A stretch of DNA of 23,466 bases from a bacterium (GTDB lineage: Bacteria > Ratteibacteria > UBA8468 > B48-G9 > JAFGKM01). Where the stretch lies: contig JAKPNC010000039.1 in NCBI GenBank assembly GCA_029548585.1, forward strand, positions 1 to 23,466, read 5' to 3'. Under the pieces are notes generated by a model. It was not told where the DNA came from. It saw nothing but the letters and a program-made list of their open reading frames with translations, and ran no database searches. Position numbers and translations under genes: made by a program. Below are positions 7,385 to 14,552 of this stretch, piece after piece (positions within the stretch are counted from its first letter, which is position 1; the number at the start of each line of letters is the position of its first letter).

Positions 7385-7469
7385 AAGAGATCCTGAGCAA
7401 TACATCTCAGGGTGACAACAGAAGATGTCCCCTTTACGCACAGGTGAATGGAAAAAAGTGGGGAACGCG

Positions 7470-7498
7470 TTGACATTCCACCGGCATTGGATTAAACT
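7470..7498 (+). promoter_or_regulatory. Candidate promoter of the methyltransferase gene
   Basis: A perfect TTGACA (7470-7475), a 17-bp spacer and TAAACT (7493-7498). It would give a leader of about 140 nt before ATG 7646. It lies outside the repeat, so the gene probably has its own promoter. Confidence 0.5.
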
Positions 7499-7645
7499 TT
7501 TACCAATCAGATAGACATGAAGTTTTCTGGCAATAACACGCCTGTAATCATTATATCCGTTCCCTGTTAATATGGGGAGGTGATTAAGGCTATTATTTTT
7601 CAGTCAGTAACTAAATCTGTTCACCAACGAAAGGAGGATTTTTCA

Positions 7646-8392
7646 ATGGATATTCCGCGGATCTTCAATATCGCCGAAAGCGCTCATCTCATCCACAATC
7701 CGTTCACATCAGAAAAACTCGCCACTCTCGGCGCGGCTCTTCGAATGGAAAAGGGAACCCGTATACTCGATCTCGCCAGCGGTTCAGGGGAAATGTTGTG
7801 CACATGGGCGCGTGATTACGGAATCATCGGCACAGGAATAGATTTGAGCCAGTTATACACAAAGCAAGCGAAACTTCGCGCTGAAAAGCTTGGTGTCGCC
7901 GATAAGGTCAGGTTCATCCATGGCGACGCCACTGGTTACGTCTCCAAAGAGAAGGTCGATGTTGCAGCCTGCGTCGGAGCCACGTGGATAGCAGGCGGTG
8001 CCATGGGTACCGTCAGGCTCCTGGCGCAAAGCCTCCGCCCGGGAGGGATAATCCTCATAGGAGAACCCTACTGGCGCCAGTTGCCACAGACGGAAGATAT
8101 TGCAAGGGGATGTCTTGCCAACTCAATCTCAGACTTCCTAATTCTTCCCAAGCTTATTGCGTCTTTCGGACATATCGGCTACGATGTTGTGGAAATGGTT
8201 CTGGCGGACCAGGACAGCTGGGACAGATATGAGGCGGCCAGCTGGTTCACCATGCGCCGATGGCTTGAAGCCAATCCCGGCGACGAATTTGCCAAAGAGG
8301 TACGGGAAAAATTGACCTCTGCGCCCGAAAGCTACGTCACTTACACTCGCGAATATGTTGGCTGGGGTGTGTTCGCTCTGATGGCGCGGTAA
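7646..8392 (+). CDS. SAM-dependent methyltransferase (class I)
   Basis: A 248-residue Rossmann-fold methyltransferase. Motif I LDLASGSGE (41-49) binds SAM, Asp66 in GTGIDLS would hold the ribose hydroxyls, and HGDAT (92-96) is the adenine-side acidic motif. LRPGGIILIGEPYW (130-143) is the post-motif strand. ATG 7646 is chosen because AAAGGAGG stands 6-8 nt upstream; a GTG at 7580 is in frame, but its purine-rich site abuts the codon. The C-terminal half has many Trp and Tyr residues (DSWDRYEAASWFTMRRW), probably lining the acceptor pocket. It probably acts on a small molecule; the acceptor is not identifiable. It stands alone, flanked on both sides by composite repeats, and no neighbour shares its strand. 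Confidence 0.85.
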   Translation: MDIPRIFNIAESAHLIHNPFTSEKLATLGAALRMEKGTRILDLASGSGEMLCTWARDYGIIGTGIDLSQLYTKQAKLRAEKLGVADKVRFIHGDATGYVSKEKVDVAACVGATWIAGGAMGTVRLLAQSLRPGGIILIGEPYWRQLPQTEDIARGCLANSISDFLILPKLIASFGHIGYDVVEMVLADQDSWDRYEAASWFTMRRWLEANPGDEFAKEVREKLTSAPESYVTYTREYVGWGVFALMAR

Positions 8393-8498
8393 TGGAATAA
8401 TGACCTGGTAACCCGGGAATACGAGGAAAACCGAATCATACCTGACGACTCGTTCAAACATACTGGCGTGGGAAAGAGAGGCCTCCCCATCTCTTCTT

Positions 8499-8564
8499 CC
8501 TCTCCTCCTGGGGGAGAGGACATGCCCGTCCGAAGCTTTAGCGAAGGAGGGTTGAGGTGAGGGG
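8499..8564 (+). repeat. Composite repeat copy carrying a nested ~31-bp palindromic insert
   Basis: The stem CCTCTCC (8499-8505) and GGAGAGG (8513-8519) is the family hairpin. The block that normally follows directly, TTGAGGTGAG, is displaced to 8552. The intervening 8521-8551 contains CCGTCCGAAGC-TTTAGCGAAGG, itself a near-palindrome. Comparison with 8703-8716 shows the clean, uninterrupted junction. Confidence 0.6.
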
Positions 8565-8621
8565 GATTTAAGATAGGATGAAGAGAACGGGGAGCGAACC
8601 AATGTAACAACAACTAACCCC

Positions 8622-8662
8622 CTCATCCTTCGTCCTTCTCCCCCAAGGGTAGAAGGAAAGGG
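8622..8662 (-). repeat. Composite repeat hairpin in opposite orientation
   Basis: CCCCTCATCC followed by CCTTCT-CCCCCAAGGGT-AGAAGG reads as the reverse complement of the GGATxxGGTGAGG arm and its hairpin. It lies head-to-head with the copy at 8682. Confidence 0.55.
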
Positions 8663-8681
8663 TTACCATTGCTTGCATGTT

Positions 8682-8763
8682 CCTCTTCTCCTCCCGGGGG
8701 AGAGGATTGAGGTGAGATGGGCTTTCCGTCCTGTCATTCTGCAAAGCTTCCTTCAAATCTCAA
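8682..8763 (+). repeat. Composite palindromic repeat, copy downstream of the methyltransferase
   Basis: Blocks in order: hairpin (CCTCTTCTCCTCCCGGGGG, then AGAGG), ATTGAGGTGAGATGGGCTTTC, then TCATTCTGCAAAGCTTCC ending AAATCTCAA. It is the direct-repeat partner of 7293-7384, so the two bracket the methyltransferase gene in the same orientation. Confidence 0.75.
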
Positions 8764-8816
8764 TAAGCAATCATATCAATAATCGTATTACATTGATTGA
8801 AGTCAATAATGATGGT

Positions 8817-9371
8817 TTAGAGGTAGATTTTCTTTAGAGTGCGCAGTAAGCGGTGAAATTCCTCATGCCTGCCCTCCCCTATCTTTTCTATCTCAATTTT
8901 CTCAAATTTCACAAATAACTTCTTTTGAGTATTTCCATTGAGCATTAAATCCGATATGGGGAAGAAAAAATTATTTTCTATTTCTATATGCTTTCTCATG
9001 TGAAAAACATAAGAGATCATATTCTCTGTGATTTCTATACTTTTTTCATAACCCTTTTTATATCCTGAGAGAGTTTCCGCAATCTTCCTGACATACTTGC
9101 GTCCGGCTGAATGTTCCGTCTTCAATATGCGTACGGCTTTACGGACAGACTCTCCCTGCTTTCCTTCCAGCATTTCAGGGAAAAGAACATCTTCTTCCTT
9201 CCCGTGATGGCATTTGTCCACAAAAACCTTCAAAAATTCAAGGATGCTCTCAAGATGTACGCTCTCAACATTTCGTCCTGATTTCATTTTTTTGGATATG
9301 CTTTCCATTATTGCCAGCATAAGCTTTATGCCTTCATGTTCATCCATAAGATTTTGGGTTGCCATCATCAT
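8817..9371 (-). CDS. Hemerythrin-like (HHE) domain protein
   Basis: A 184-residue four-helix-bundle protein expected to hold a di-iron centre that binds O2, NO or related ligands. Candidate ligands at the expected spacing: His12 (DEH, helix 1), His55/His56 with Glu59/Glu60 (HHGKEEDVLFP, helix 2), His87 (KTEH, helix 3) and His124/His128 with Glu132 (HMRKHIEIENNFFFP, helix 4). The length and the two xLFP/FFFP turns match the stand-alone family. There is no signal peptide, so it is probably cytoplasmic, and no output domain. The start has GGGGG 8 nt before the first of three ATGs. In anaerobes such proteins are linked to oxygen or NO handling; no neighbour confirms a role here. Confidence 0.87.
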   Translation of the reverse strand: MMMATQNLMDEHEGIKLMLAIMESISKKMKSGRNVESVHLESILEFLKVFVDKCHHGKEEDVLFPEMLEGKQGESVRKAVRILKTEHSAGRKYVRKIAETLSGYKKGYEKSIEITENMISYVFHMRKHIEIENNFFFPISDLMLNGNTQKKLFVKFEKIEIEKIGEGRHEEFHRLLRTLKKIYL

Positions 9372-9374
9372 CTT

Positions 9375-9521
9375 TCATTCCCCCTTCGTTTTTCCTTCTT
9401 CGGACTCAAGGTATTCCTTTAGAAATGTTGCATTGTTCATGACATTGTCATTCGCCGTGTAAATAAGGGTTGCGGCGCTTTTACTGGCGGAACTTCTTTT
9501 TACCCTTGCAGATTTTTTCAA
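9375..9521 (-). CDS. Possible 48-residue small protein just upstream of the hemerythrin gene
   Basis: On the minus strand a frame opens after a TGA, offers TTG at 9521 and ends at TGA 9375-9377, three bases before the hemerythrin ATG. The product would begin MKKSARVKRSSASKSAATL and end in an acidic helix (NATFLKEYLESEEG). The composition, basic then acidic helical, looks protein-like, and the tight spacing suggests translational coupling. However, the start would be TTG with no good ribosome site. I recognise no family. It could also be the decayed tail of a longer gene. Confidence 0.3.
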   Translation of the reverse strand: MKKSARVKRSSASKSAATLIYTANDNVMNNATFLKEYLESEEGKTKGE

Positions 9522-9728
9522 AGATCATGCTACACTCTTCCAATCTTTAATCCGATTGTACAGTTAAACCAATATATTATCAAGGAACGGAAAAAAACTG
9601 CGAAACGGGCAAATGATAAAGTAAGAGAAATTAAAGAATCATTCTTTCCATTCGGCAAGTTCATGGTATACTTTTTTAAAATTATTGATCCTGATTTTTG
9701 ACCCTCCATAAAGAGAGGAAGAAGAACA
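9522..9728. other. Intergenic region between divergent genes
   Basis: About 200 bp with no coding content that I can support. TATACT at 9667-9672 is a possible -10 for the hydrolase, without a good -35. Confidence 0.5.
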
Positions 9729-10391
9729 ATGGCTTACGGTATGAAGAATATACTCATCTGCCTTTTCGGATCATCGATAATTGAAGGTCGCATCGGCGTT
9801 GAAGACCCCTGCCAGAGATGGTATAACATTTTCCAGGCCATGCTGTCGAAGACTTTCCCTGAAAAGTGCTTTCCCATCGTCAACAGCGCAGTGGGAGGCG
9901 AATCAACCCGCGAGATAATGGCACGCTTTGACAGGGACATCCTGCCATACAATCCGGATTTCTGCATCTTCATGGCGGGAGCTAACAACCATGACTGCAC
10001 GCATCCGGAAAGGATACTTGCTGAAGGGGAGTTTGAAAGCCTGATGGAAGACTTTTCCAAAAGGCTGCCCGGGAAAACCAGGCCTGTAGGAGTCGTCCTT
10101 AATCCTGTCGTTGATAAATGGCATTTTGCCGCAAGGCACCCTGCATTCAAGGAGTACCTCCGGGAATTCGGGGGAAGCCTCGACGCCAGCCTGGCGAAGG
10201 AAAGGAACCAGGCCCGCTCTTTCTACACGGAACACCGATGGCCGTACCTCGACCTTTACTCCCTTATGTCAGGCCATCCTTCAAGGTATTTGCTGGAGAG
10301 CGACGGTATTCACATGAACCGGGCCGGACATGAATTATTCGGTCAGAAGATGTTCGGGATATTCAAGAACATCCTGACAAACCAGACATGA
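9729..10391 (+). CDS. SGNH/GDSL-type hydrolase
   Basis: A 220-residue esterase or lipase-like hydrolase of the SGNH fold. All four blocks are visible: FGSSI with nucleophile Ser16 (the usual GDS Asp is Ser15), the block II glycine in AVGGES (Gly56/57), block III GANN (Asn86) and block V DGIH with Asp192 and His195 completing the triad. No signal peptide is evident, so it is probably cytoplasmic. AGAGGAAGAAG precedes ATG 9729. The many possible substrates (acetylated sugars, thioesters, lysophospholipids) cannot be separated from sequence alone. It is a single-gene unit convergent with the DUF3788/SPFH operon. Confidence 0.85.
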   Translation: MAYGMKNILICLFGSSIIEGRIGVEDPCQRWYNIFQAMLSKTFPEKCFPIVNSAVGGESTREIMARFDRDILPYNPDFCIFMAGANNHDCTHPERILAEGEFESLMEDFSKRLPGKTRPVGVVLNPVVDKWHFAARHPAFKEYLREFGGSLDASLAKERNQARSFYTEHRWPYLDLYSLMSGHPSRYLLESDGIHMNRAGHELFGQKMFGIFKNILTNQT

Positions 10392-10456
10392 TATGCTTCA
10401 TCCCCCGCCCGCAGGATCATGAAATATCTTACCTTGAATGATATCGTAAGAAAACT

Positions 10457-10942
10457 TTATTTGCGGGGTTTCCTTTTCACGGACAAAAGCAGACGAATGT
10501 CATTAAGAACGGCCGGCGAATCAACTGCCAGGAGAAGCCATTTACCATCGTGGTATGTAACAGCCCCGTTGTACGCTTCCACTACGGGAGATGACAGCTC
10601 GCTGATCAGATCCTTAACCTTATCCCGTTCTTTGGCTCCAAAAACTATCAGGATCCTGAGACAGCCTCTTTCGGGTATCAGGGTGCAGAATGATCTCCCT
10701 TTCTTGTATCTTAACGACCAACCGTGCTTTTTCCCGGCGAAGAGCCATTCGGGTACGAATATCCCGGGGTAGGAAGATTCAATCATGCGGGTTATCTCTC
10801 CCCAGTACAAGAAAGCAGAATCCCCTACCCACCGGGCAACATCCTGCCCGGAAGGAGCCCTCTTTTTCTCTGTCATCCTGGAGTTTATCTCATCCATTTC
10901 AGGTACCCGGGTTGTAAAACCATTTTTCCCCGGCTCTATCAT
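10457..10942 (-). CDS. DUF3788-like protein
   Basis: 161 residues from ATG 10942; the true start is uncertain. The centre, WLFAGKKHGWSLRYKKG then FCTLIPERGCLRILIVFGAKE, resembles DUF3788, a family of small soluble proteins of unknown function. The beginning is open to doubt: TTG 10951 abuts the SPFH stop, ATG 10942 lies 9 nt beyond it, and ATG 10876 (MTEKKRAPSG) fits the usual DUF3788 N-terminus best. None has a strong Shine-Dalgarno. It directly follows the SPFH gene and is likely in its transcript. No enzymatic motif is visible. Confidence 0.7.
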   Translation of the reverse strand: MIEPGKNGFTTRVPEMDEINSRMTEKKRAPSGQDVARWVGDSAFLYWGEITRMIESSYPGIFVPEWLFAGKKHGWSLRYKKGRSFCTLIPERGCLRILIVFGAKERDKVKDLISELSSPVVEAYNGAVTYHDGKWLLLAVDSPAVLNDIRLLLSVKRKPRK

Positions 10943-10951
10943 GAATTTCAA

Positions 10952-11911
10952 TCAAGGCTGGTTGAGAGTCCCTGTATTTATAACCGGCTCCGCTTCCTTC
11001 TCCCCGCATAATACCACGAGAAGATTGCTGATCATGGCGGCCTTCCTTTCATCGTTAAGCTCAACCATCCTGTTTTCTGAAAGATGCTTAAGCGCCATTT
11101 CCACCATGCCTACAGCCCCGGCAACGATCTTCTTCCGGGCGGCTATGATTGCTTCGGCCTGTTGTCGCCTCAGCATGGCTCCTGCTATCTCCTGGGCGTA
11201 AGCCAGGTGCATAAGCCTTGCTTCGACTACCGCGACCCCTGCCCTTGAAAGCCGTTCCTCCAATTCAGTGACGAGAGCGGCATTTATTTCGTCCCCGCTG
11301 CCCAGGAGCGTCAGCTCATCCATTGGATCGTCCGTCATATGGTCGTAAGGATAACTGCTCGCAAGATGTCTCAGGGCGGCCTCGCTCTGGATGTGAACGT
11401 AATCCTCGTATGCCTCAACGTCAAACAGGGCTTTCGCGGTATCAACAACCCGCCAGACCACAACGGCGCCAATCTCCACGGGGTTGCCGCGCTGGTCGTT
11501 GACTTTCAGGGTTTCTGTCTGAAAATTCCTCATTCTAAGTGAAACCCGGTACTTATTCTTCAGATCAAAGGATTGCTGGGTCTTCCTGCCCTGGGCCTCT
11601 TTACCCGGCATGTAAACCAGACCGCTGAACTTCGGAATGCTGAAAGGATTTGCCCAGTGGAATCCGTTTTCCCTCACTGTGCCGGCATATTTTCCGAAAA
11701 GAACCAGAACCCTTGCTTCGTTAGGCTGTACCATGAAAAGGCCGAAATTAAAAAAAAGAGCCGTAAGAATAAGGATCAACCCTGCCGCCCCGAAATGCCA
11801 GGCGTCATACCTGGCAGCAAGGAAGAAAAATGCCGGAACGGCAAGCCAGTTGAAAATGGTAAGCAGAAGCATAGGCCATCCGTTAACGACTCCAAGTTCT
11901 CTTTCTTCCAT
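10952..11911 (-). CDS. SPFH/Band 7 domain membrane protein
   Basis: A 319-residue stomatin/prohibitin-type protein. Two hydrophobic segments (about 13-33 and 40-62) anchor it, then the Band 7 domain begins with VQPNEARVLVLFGKYAGTVRENGFHW. GNPVEIGAVVVWRVVDTAKALFDVE and the VEARLMHLAYAQEIAGAMLRRQQAEA helix follow, the latter an oligomerising coiled coil. Residues 270-319 form a short tail. SPFH proteins build ring scaffolds that organise membrane microdomains and partner proteins. ATG 11911 is preferred to the upstream 11983 because GGAGGAGGGT lies just before it. DUF3788 follows immediately. No NfeD-type partner is present. Confidence 0.88.
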   Translation of the reverse strand: MEERELGVVNGWPMLLLTIFNWLAVPAFFFLAARYDAWHFGAAGLILILTALFFNFGLFMVQPNEARVLVLFGKYAGTVRENGFHWANPFSIPKFSGLVYMPGKEAQGRKTQQSFDLKNKYRVSLRMRNFQTETLKVNDQRGNPVEIGAVVVWRVVDTAKALFDVEAYEDYVHIQSEAALRHLASSYPYDHMTDDPMDELTLLGSGDEINAALVTELEERLSRAGVAVVEARLMHLAYAQEIAGAMLRRQQAEAIIAARKKIVAGAVGMVEMALKHLSENRMVELNDERKAAMISNLLVVLCGEKEAEPVINTGTLNQP

Positions 11912-11950
11912 ATCCCCTACCCTCCTCCCTTTTTGGCAAGGCTGCGTCAT

Positions 11951-11970
11951 GGTTTCAAAAAACTGAAACC
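11951..11970. other. Perfect inverted repeat upstream of the SPFH gene
   Basis: GGTTTCA-AAAAAC-TGAAACC forms a 7-bp stem with a 6-nt loop, 40 bp before the SPFH start. No U-run follows on the minus strand, so it is not a normal terminator. It could be an operator or a leader hairpin. Confidence 0.4.
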
Positions 11971-12088
11971 TTTGTTTGCCCATCTTTCAGGCCCGACTCT
12001 TTTGAAACTTTGCTCAGGGACTTCTCCCTGCTTTATTGCCGACCCAACAGGACAACCTGCCTTGAAAAACAGGCTATATGTCTCCTGG

Positions 12089-12559
12089 TCAATAACTCCT
12101 GACTCTTGCAGTACCGTCTGCAGAATAAAGAACCTGAACGGGATCTCCCTTCTCGTAAGATTCTCTTTCGACCTTTTCCTGGACAATAGCAACCGTCCTG
12201 CCATCATCGAGCTTCACGGTTATTTCAATGCCCTGCCTGGTAGTAATCTTCTTTTCAGCGGCGCCGCCGGCAACTGCCCCGACAGCTCCACCGAGTATGG
12301 TTGCCGCAGTTCTTCCGCTTCCGCTGCCTATGGTCTGTCCCAATGCAGCCCCTGCGGCCGCACCGGTTATTGTTCCAGCAGCTCCCGGCTCGCCATGGAT
12401 GGTTACCTCGCTGACAGAAAGAACCGTGCCCAGGTAAACAGTCTGCATCTTCCTCGCCTCGCCCCTGTTATAACTTGAACCTGTTAGGGGCGTCTGGCAT
12501 CCCGTCATCGAAAGAATGAATAACAGCGAAAGCGCGCATACAACTATTCCTTTTTTCAT
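12089..12559 (-). CDS. Glycine-zipper lipoprotein (SlyB/Rick_17kDa-like)
   Basis: A 156-residue outer-membrane-type lipoprotein. The signal peptide runs to a lipobox MTGC with Cys21 as the acylated residue. Residues 58-102 are a glycine-zipper hairpin (GAAAGAALGQTIGSG, ATILGGAVGAVAGGAAE) that can insert as two packed helices. The C-terminal part (108-156) is a small beta domain (GIEITVKLDDGRTVAIVQE, YEKGDPVQVLY) as in SlyB and PcpY relatives. ATG 12559 is chosen because GGAGG lies 5 nt upstream. Relatives stabilise the outer membrane, often under stress. The gene has its own promoter, so it is probably separate from the dehydrogenase upstream. Confidence 0.88.
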   Translation of the reverse strand: MKKGIVVCALSLLFILSMTGCQTPLTGSSYNRGEARKMQTVYLGTVLSVSEVTIHGEPGAAGTITGAAAGAALGQTIGSGSGRTAATILGGAVGAVAGGAAEKKITTRQGIEITVKLDDGRTVAIVQEKVERESYEKGDPVQVLYSADGTARVRSY

Positions 12560-12622
12560 GTCTGCCTCCAATGTTAAACCTTTGAAATTGCTTCTTCGTG
12601 CAACCCTTTTGGATCTATTATT

Positions 12623-12651
12623 GTTCTAATTGGATTTATGCTTTTTGTCAA
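12623..12651 (-). promoter_or_regulatory. Candidate promoter of the glycine-zipper lipoprotein gene
   Basis: TTGACA (12651-12646), a 17-bp spacer and TAGAAC (12628-12623) on the minus strand. The start codon lies about 64 bp downstream of the -10. Confidence 0.5.
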
Positions 12652-12709
12652 TACGGTGCCGGAACAGATCGCAGGCCTGGCATATACCTGTTTGCCAGAT
12701 AAAAAGAGG

Positions 12710-13816
12710 TTAATCAAATCTGAACATCCAGTCCAGTTTCAGCTCGTTCCTCATCTGTAAAAACTGTCTTTGCAACTCCCGGTTAAGCGGAACTCCCCTG
12801 TCCTTCCTCTCCATCCAGCAGATATATTCCTTTTCCCCCGCAGTGAAGATCCTGTCCCTGCCCGGCGCCTTCTTCGATTCCCTCAGGCTCCTGAGGATAT
12901 CCCCGGCGATTCTCCTGAACCTTTCCAGGTGTATGAAAGATTCCACGTTTATGGCAATAAAGAAATGTCCAAGGCTGTATGGGATCTTATTCCCCTGTGT
13001 GTCAAACCCTGAAAGCCCCTTCAGGAACTTTCCGTCCTGCAGCGCGGCAGACAATATTTCAACAGCCGTGGCATAACCGTATCCCTTGTAGCCTCCCGTC
13101 AGCTCGCCCAATCCCCCGAGAGGGGCAAGGGCCGCCTTCCCTTTTACCAGATCCGTGAGCACCGTGTCGGTGTCTCTTCTCTCTGTTCCGTCCTGGCCTA
13201 TAACCCAACCACCGGGTATTTCCTTGCCTTCCCTCGAATAGAGCTCTATCTTGCCCCTCTGGCTTATTGATGTCGCACAGTCTATCATGAAGGGGAACGG
13301 CTCGTCCGTCGGCATCCCTATGGTGAGAGGATTTGTGCCAAGCATGTTCTCCACCCCGAAGGTCGGTGCCATGGATGGCCTTGCATTTGTTCCAGTAATG
13401 CCTATCATGCCTTCCTTCACTGCCATGATCGGGTAGTAACACGCGGCGCCGTAATGGCTTGAGTTTCTCACCGCGGCCATTCCCATGCCGTACATGCGGG
13501 CCTTTTCAATGCACATCGACATGGCCCTTTTCCCTATTACAGCACCCATGCCGTCATGTCCGTCTATAACCACCGTGGCAGGGCCTTCCTTTACGATTTC
13601 GAAAACCGTCAGCGGGCTCAGTATGCCTTCCCTTATCCTGTCGTAATAAATGGGCTTCAACCTTCCTACCCCGTGTGAATCGATACCTCTCTTGTCAGCA
13701 GTGATCAAGACATCCGCACATGTTCCAGCCTCTTCGGCCGGCACACCCAGGGCCATGAAGACCTTCGCCATGAATTTCTCAGCTTCATCAAAAGGCATCC
13801 AGAAAATCTTTTCCAT
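12710..13816 (-). CDS. Malate/L-lactate dehydrogenase-family NAD(P)-dependent oxidoreductase (Ldh_2)
   Basis: A 368-residue enzyme of the family that includes malate, L-sulfolactate, ureidoglycolate and 2,3-diketogulonate dehydrogenases, distinct from the classical LDH/MDH fold. Recognised motifs: KRGIDSHGVGR (42-52) with catalytic His48 and substrate Arg43, SSHYGAACYY (119-128) with His121, TNARPSMAPTFG, LGTNPLTIGMP (159-169), and DCATSISQRGKIELY then GGYKGYG near the nucleotide site. It would interconvert a 2-hydroxy acid and a 2-oxo acid in the cytoplasm. ATG 13816 is chosen for the AGAGGATG purine stretch before it. It follows phoU by 67 bp and may be read through from the pst operon, although a hairpin lies between them. 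Confidence 0.87.
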   Translation of the reverse strand: MEKIFWMPFDEAEKFMAKVFMALGVPAEEAGTCADVLITADKRGIDSHGVGRLKPIYYDRIREGILSPLTVFEIVKEGPATVVIDGHDGMGAVIGKRAMSMCIEKARMYGMGMAAVRNSSHYGAACYYPIMAVKEGMIGITGTNARPSMAPTFGVENMLGTNPLTIGMPTDEPFPFMIDCATSISQRGKIELYSREGKEIPGGWVIGQDGTERRDTDTVLTDLVKGKAALAPLGGLGELTGGYKGYGYATAVEILSAALQDGKFLKGLSGFDTQGNKIPYSLGHFFIAINVESFIHLERFRRIAGDILRSLRESKKAPGRDRIFTAGEKEYICWMERKDRGVPLNRELQRQFLQMRNELKLDWMFRFD

Positions 13817-13845
13817 CTTCTCATCCTCTCGTTTTATAAAACTTT

Positions 13846-13859
13846 CCGGCACATGCCGG
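13846..13859 (-). terminator. Hairpin between phoU and the dehydrogenase
   Basis: On the minus strand, CCGGCA-TG-TGCCGG is a 6-bp GC-rich stem starting 24 bp after the phoU stop. AAAGTTTT follows, then the palindrome GTTTTATAAAAC (13831-13842). The U-run is short and the loop tight, so this may attenuate rather than fully stop transcription of the pst operon. Confidence 0.35.
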
Positions 13860-13883
13860 CCAGCTATTAACCATGCTTCTGAC

Positions 13884-14537
13884 TCACTCCTCGTGGTAAT
13901 GCTTTATCACCTTGCCTTCCGACATAAAAACAACGTCTTCGCTGAAATTGGTTGACAGGTCGGCAACCCTCTCCAGGGACCGGGCTATGCGCATAATTTG
14001 CAGAACCCTTTCAATCGTTGTCGGATCCTGCATCATGTAAGTAATCAGTTCCCTTATTATCTGGTCCCTCAGGTCGTCGACAAGGTCGTCCCTCATGCAT
14101 ATCTCCCTGGCAAGAATTGCATCGTTTTTGACAAAAGCGTTGATGCTGTCCTTCATCATTCCCATGGCCAGGTCTGCCATACGAGGTATGTCTATTAACT
14201 TCTTGACCGCAGGTTTTTTTATAAGGAACAAGGCGCTCTCGGCTATGTTTACGGCCTCGTCCCCTATCCTTTCGAGATCGTTGTTTATCTTCATTATCAT
14301 CAATGTCGTGCGGAGGTTTCTCGCCTTGGGTTCGTACTTGGCAATAAACTCGATGCATTTTTCTTCCACCTCTATCTCGATATTGTTGGCCCTGGCCTCG
14401 TATTCAGAGACGATATCCGACAAGATTTTTTCATCCTTTTCAACAAGGCCTACTATGCTTTCTTCTATCATCTTGGCCGCAAAAGACGCATAGGCAACTA
14501 TGCTTTCCTTTAACGAATTCATGTCGTTTTCTATCAT
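13884..14537 (-). CDS. phoU: Phosphate signalling regulator PhoU
   Basis: A 217-residue all-helical protein of two tandem three-helix bundles. The metal-cluster motifs recur as expected: INNDLERIGDEAVNIAE in the first half and IARSLERVADLSTNFSEDV in the second. PhoU links the Pst transporter to the PhoR kinase and shuts the Pho response off when phosphate is plentiful. GGGGGG lies 4 nt before ATG 14537; a second in-frame Met (MNSLKES) follows at residue 6. It closes the operon, 15 bp after pstB. The length is normal. Confidence 0.95.
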   Translation of the reverse strand: MIENDMNSLKESIVAYASFAAKMIEESIVGLVEKDEKILSDIVSEYEARANNIEIEVEEKCIEFIAKYEPKARNLRTTLMIMKINNDLERIGDEAVNIAESALFLIKKPAVKKLIDIPRMADLAMGMMKDSINAFVKNDAILAREICMRDDLVDDLRDQIIRELITYMMQDPTTIERVLQIMRIARSLERVADLSTNFSEDVVFMSEGKVIKHYHEE

Positions 14538-14552
14538 TATCCCCCCGTCGTA

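Larger units (their letters stand above)
7019..7645. other. Repeat-rich intergenic region between gntR and the methyltransferase
   Basis: About 630 bp between divergent genes. It contains the gntR promoter region (7019-7100), a degenerate repeat unit at 7223-7290, the main composite repeat at 7293-7384 and a promoter at 7470-7498. The short ORFs here have no recognisable content and translate the repeats. Confidence 0.6.
8393..8816. other. Repeat cluster downstream of the methyltransferase
   Basis: A 424-bp gap between convergent genes. It is filled by at least three copies of the CTCTCC...GGGGAGAGG hairpin family, at 8499-8564 (with an insert), about 8622-8662 (opposite orientation) and 8682-8763. 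The ORFs across it merely translate the repeats. Some hairpins may serve as bidirectional terminators. Confidence 0.65.

Noticed and set aside
7223..8763. Repeats as a CRISPR array
   Set aside because: Copies are few, unevenly spaced, of mixed orientation and separated by a gene; there are no regular spacers or cas genes.
9734..10235. Long antisense ORFs opposite the SGNH hydrolase
   Set aside because: They are shadows of a gene with all catalytic blocks intact on the other strand.
11947..12207. 86-codon minus-strand ORF upstream of SPFH
   Set aside because: Its first third is out of frame inside the lipoprotein gene and the rest has no recognisable content or start signal.
13059..13442. 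127-codon ORF in another frame of the dehydrogenase
   Set aside because: Its translation is low-complexity and rich in Arg, His and Gly; the dehydrogenase frame carries all motifs.
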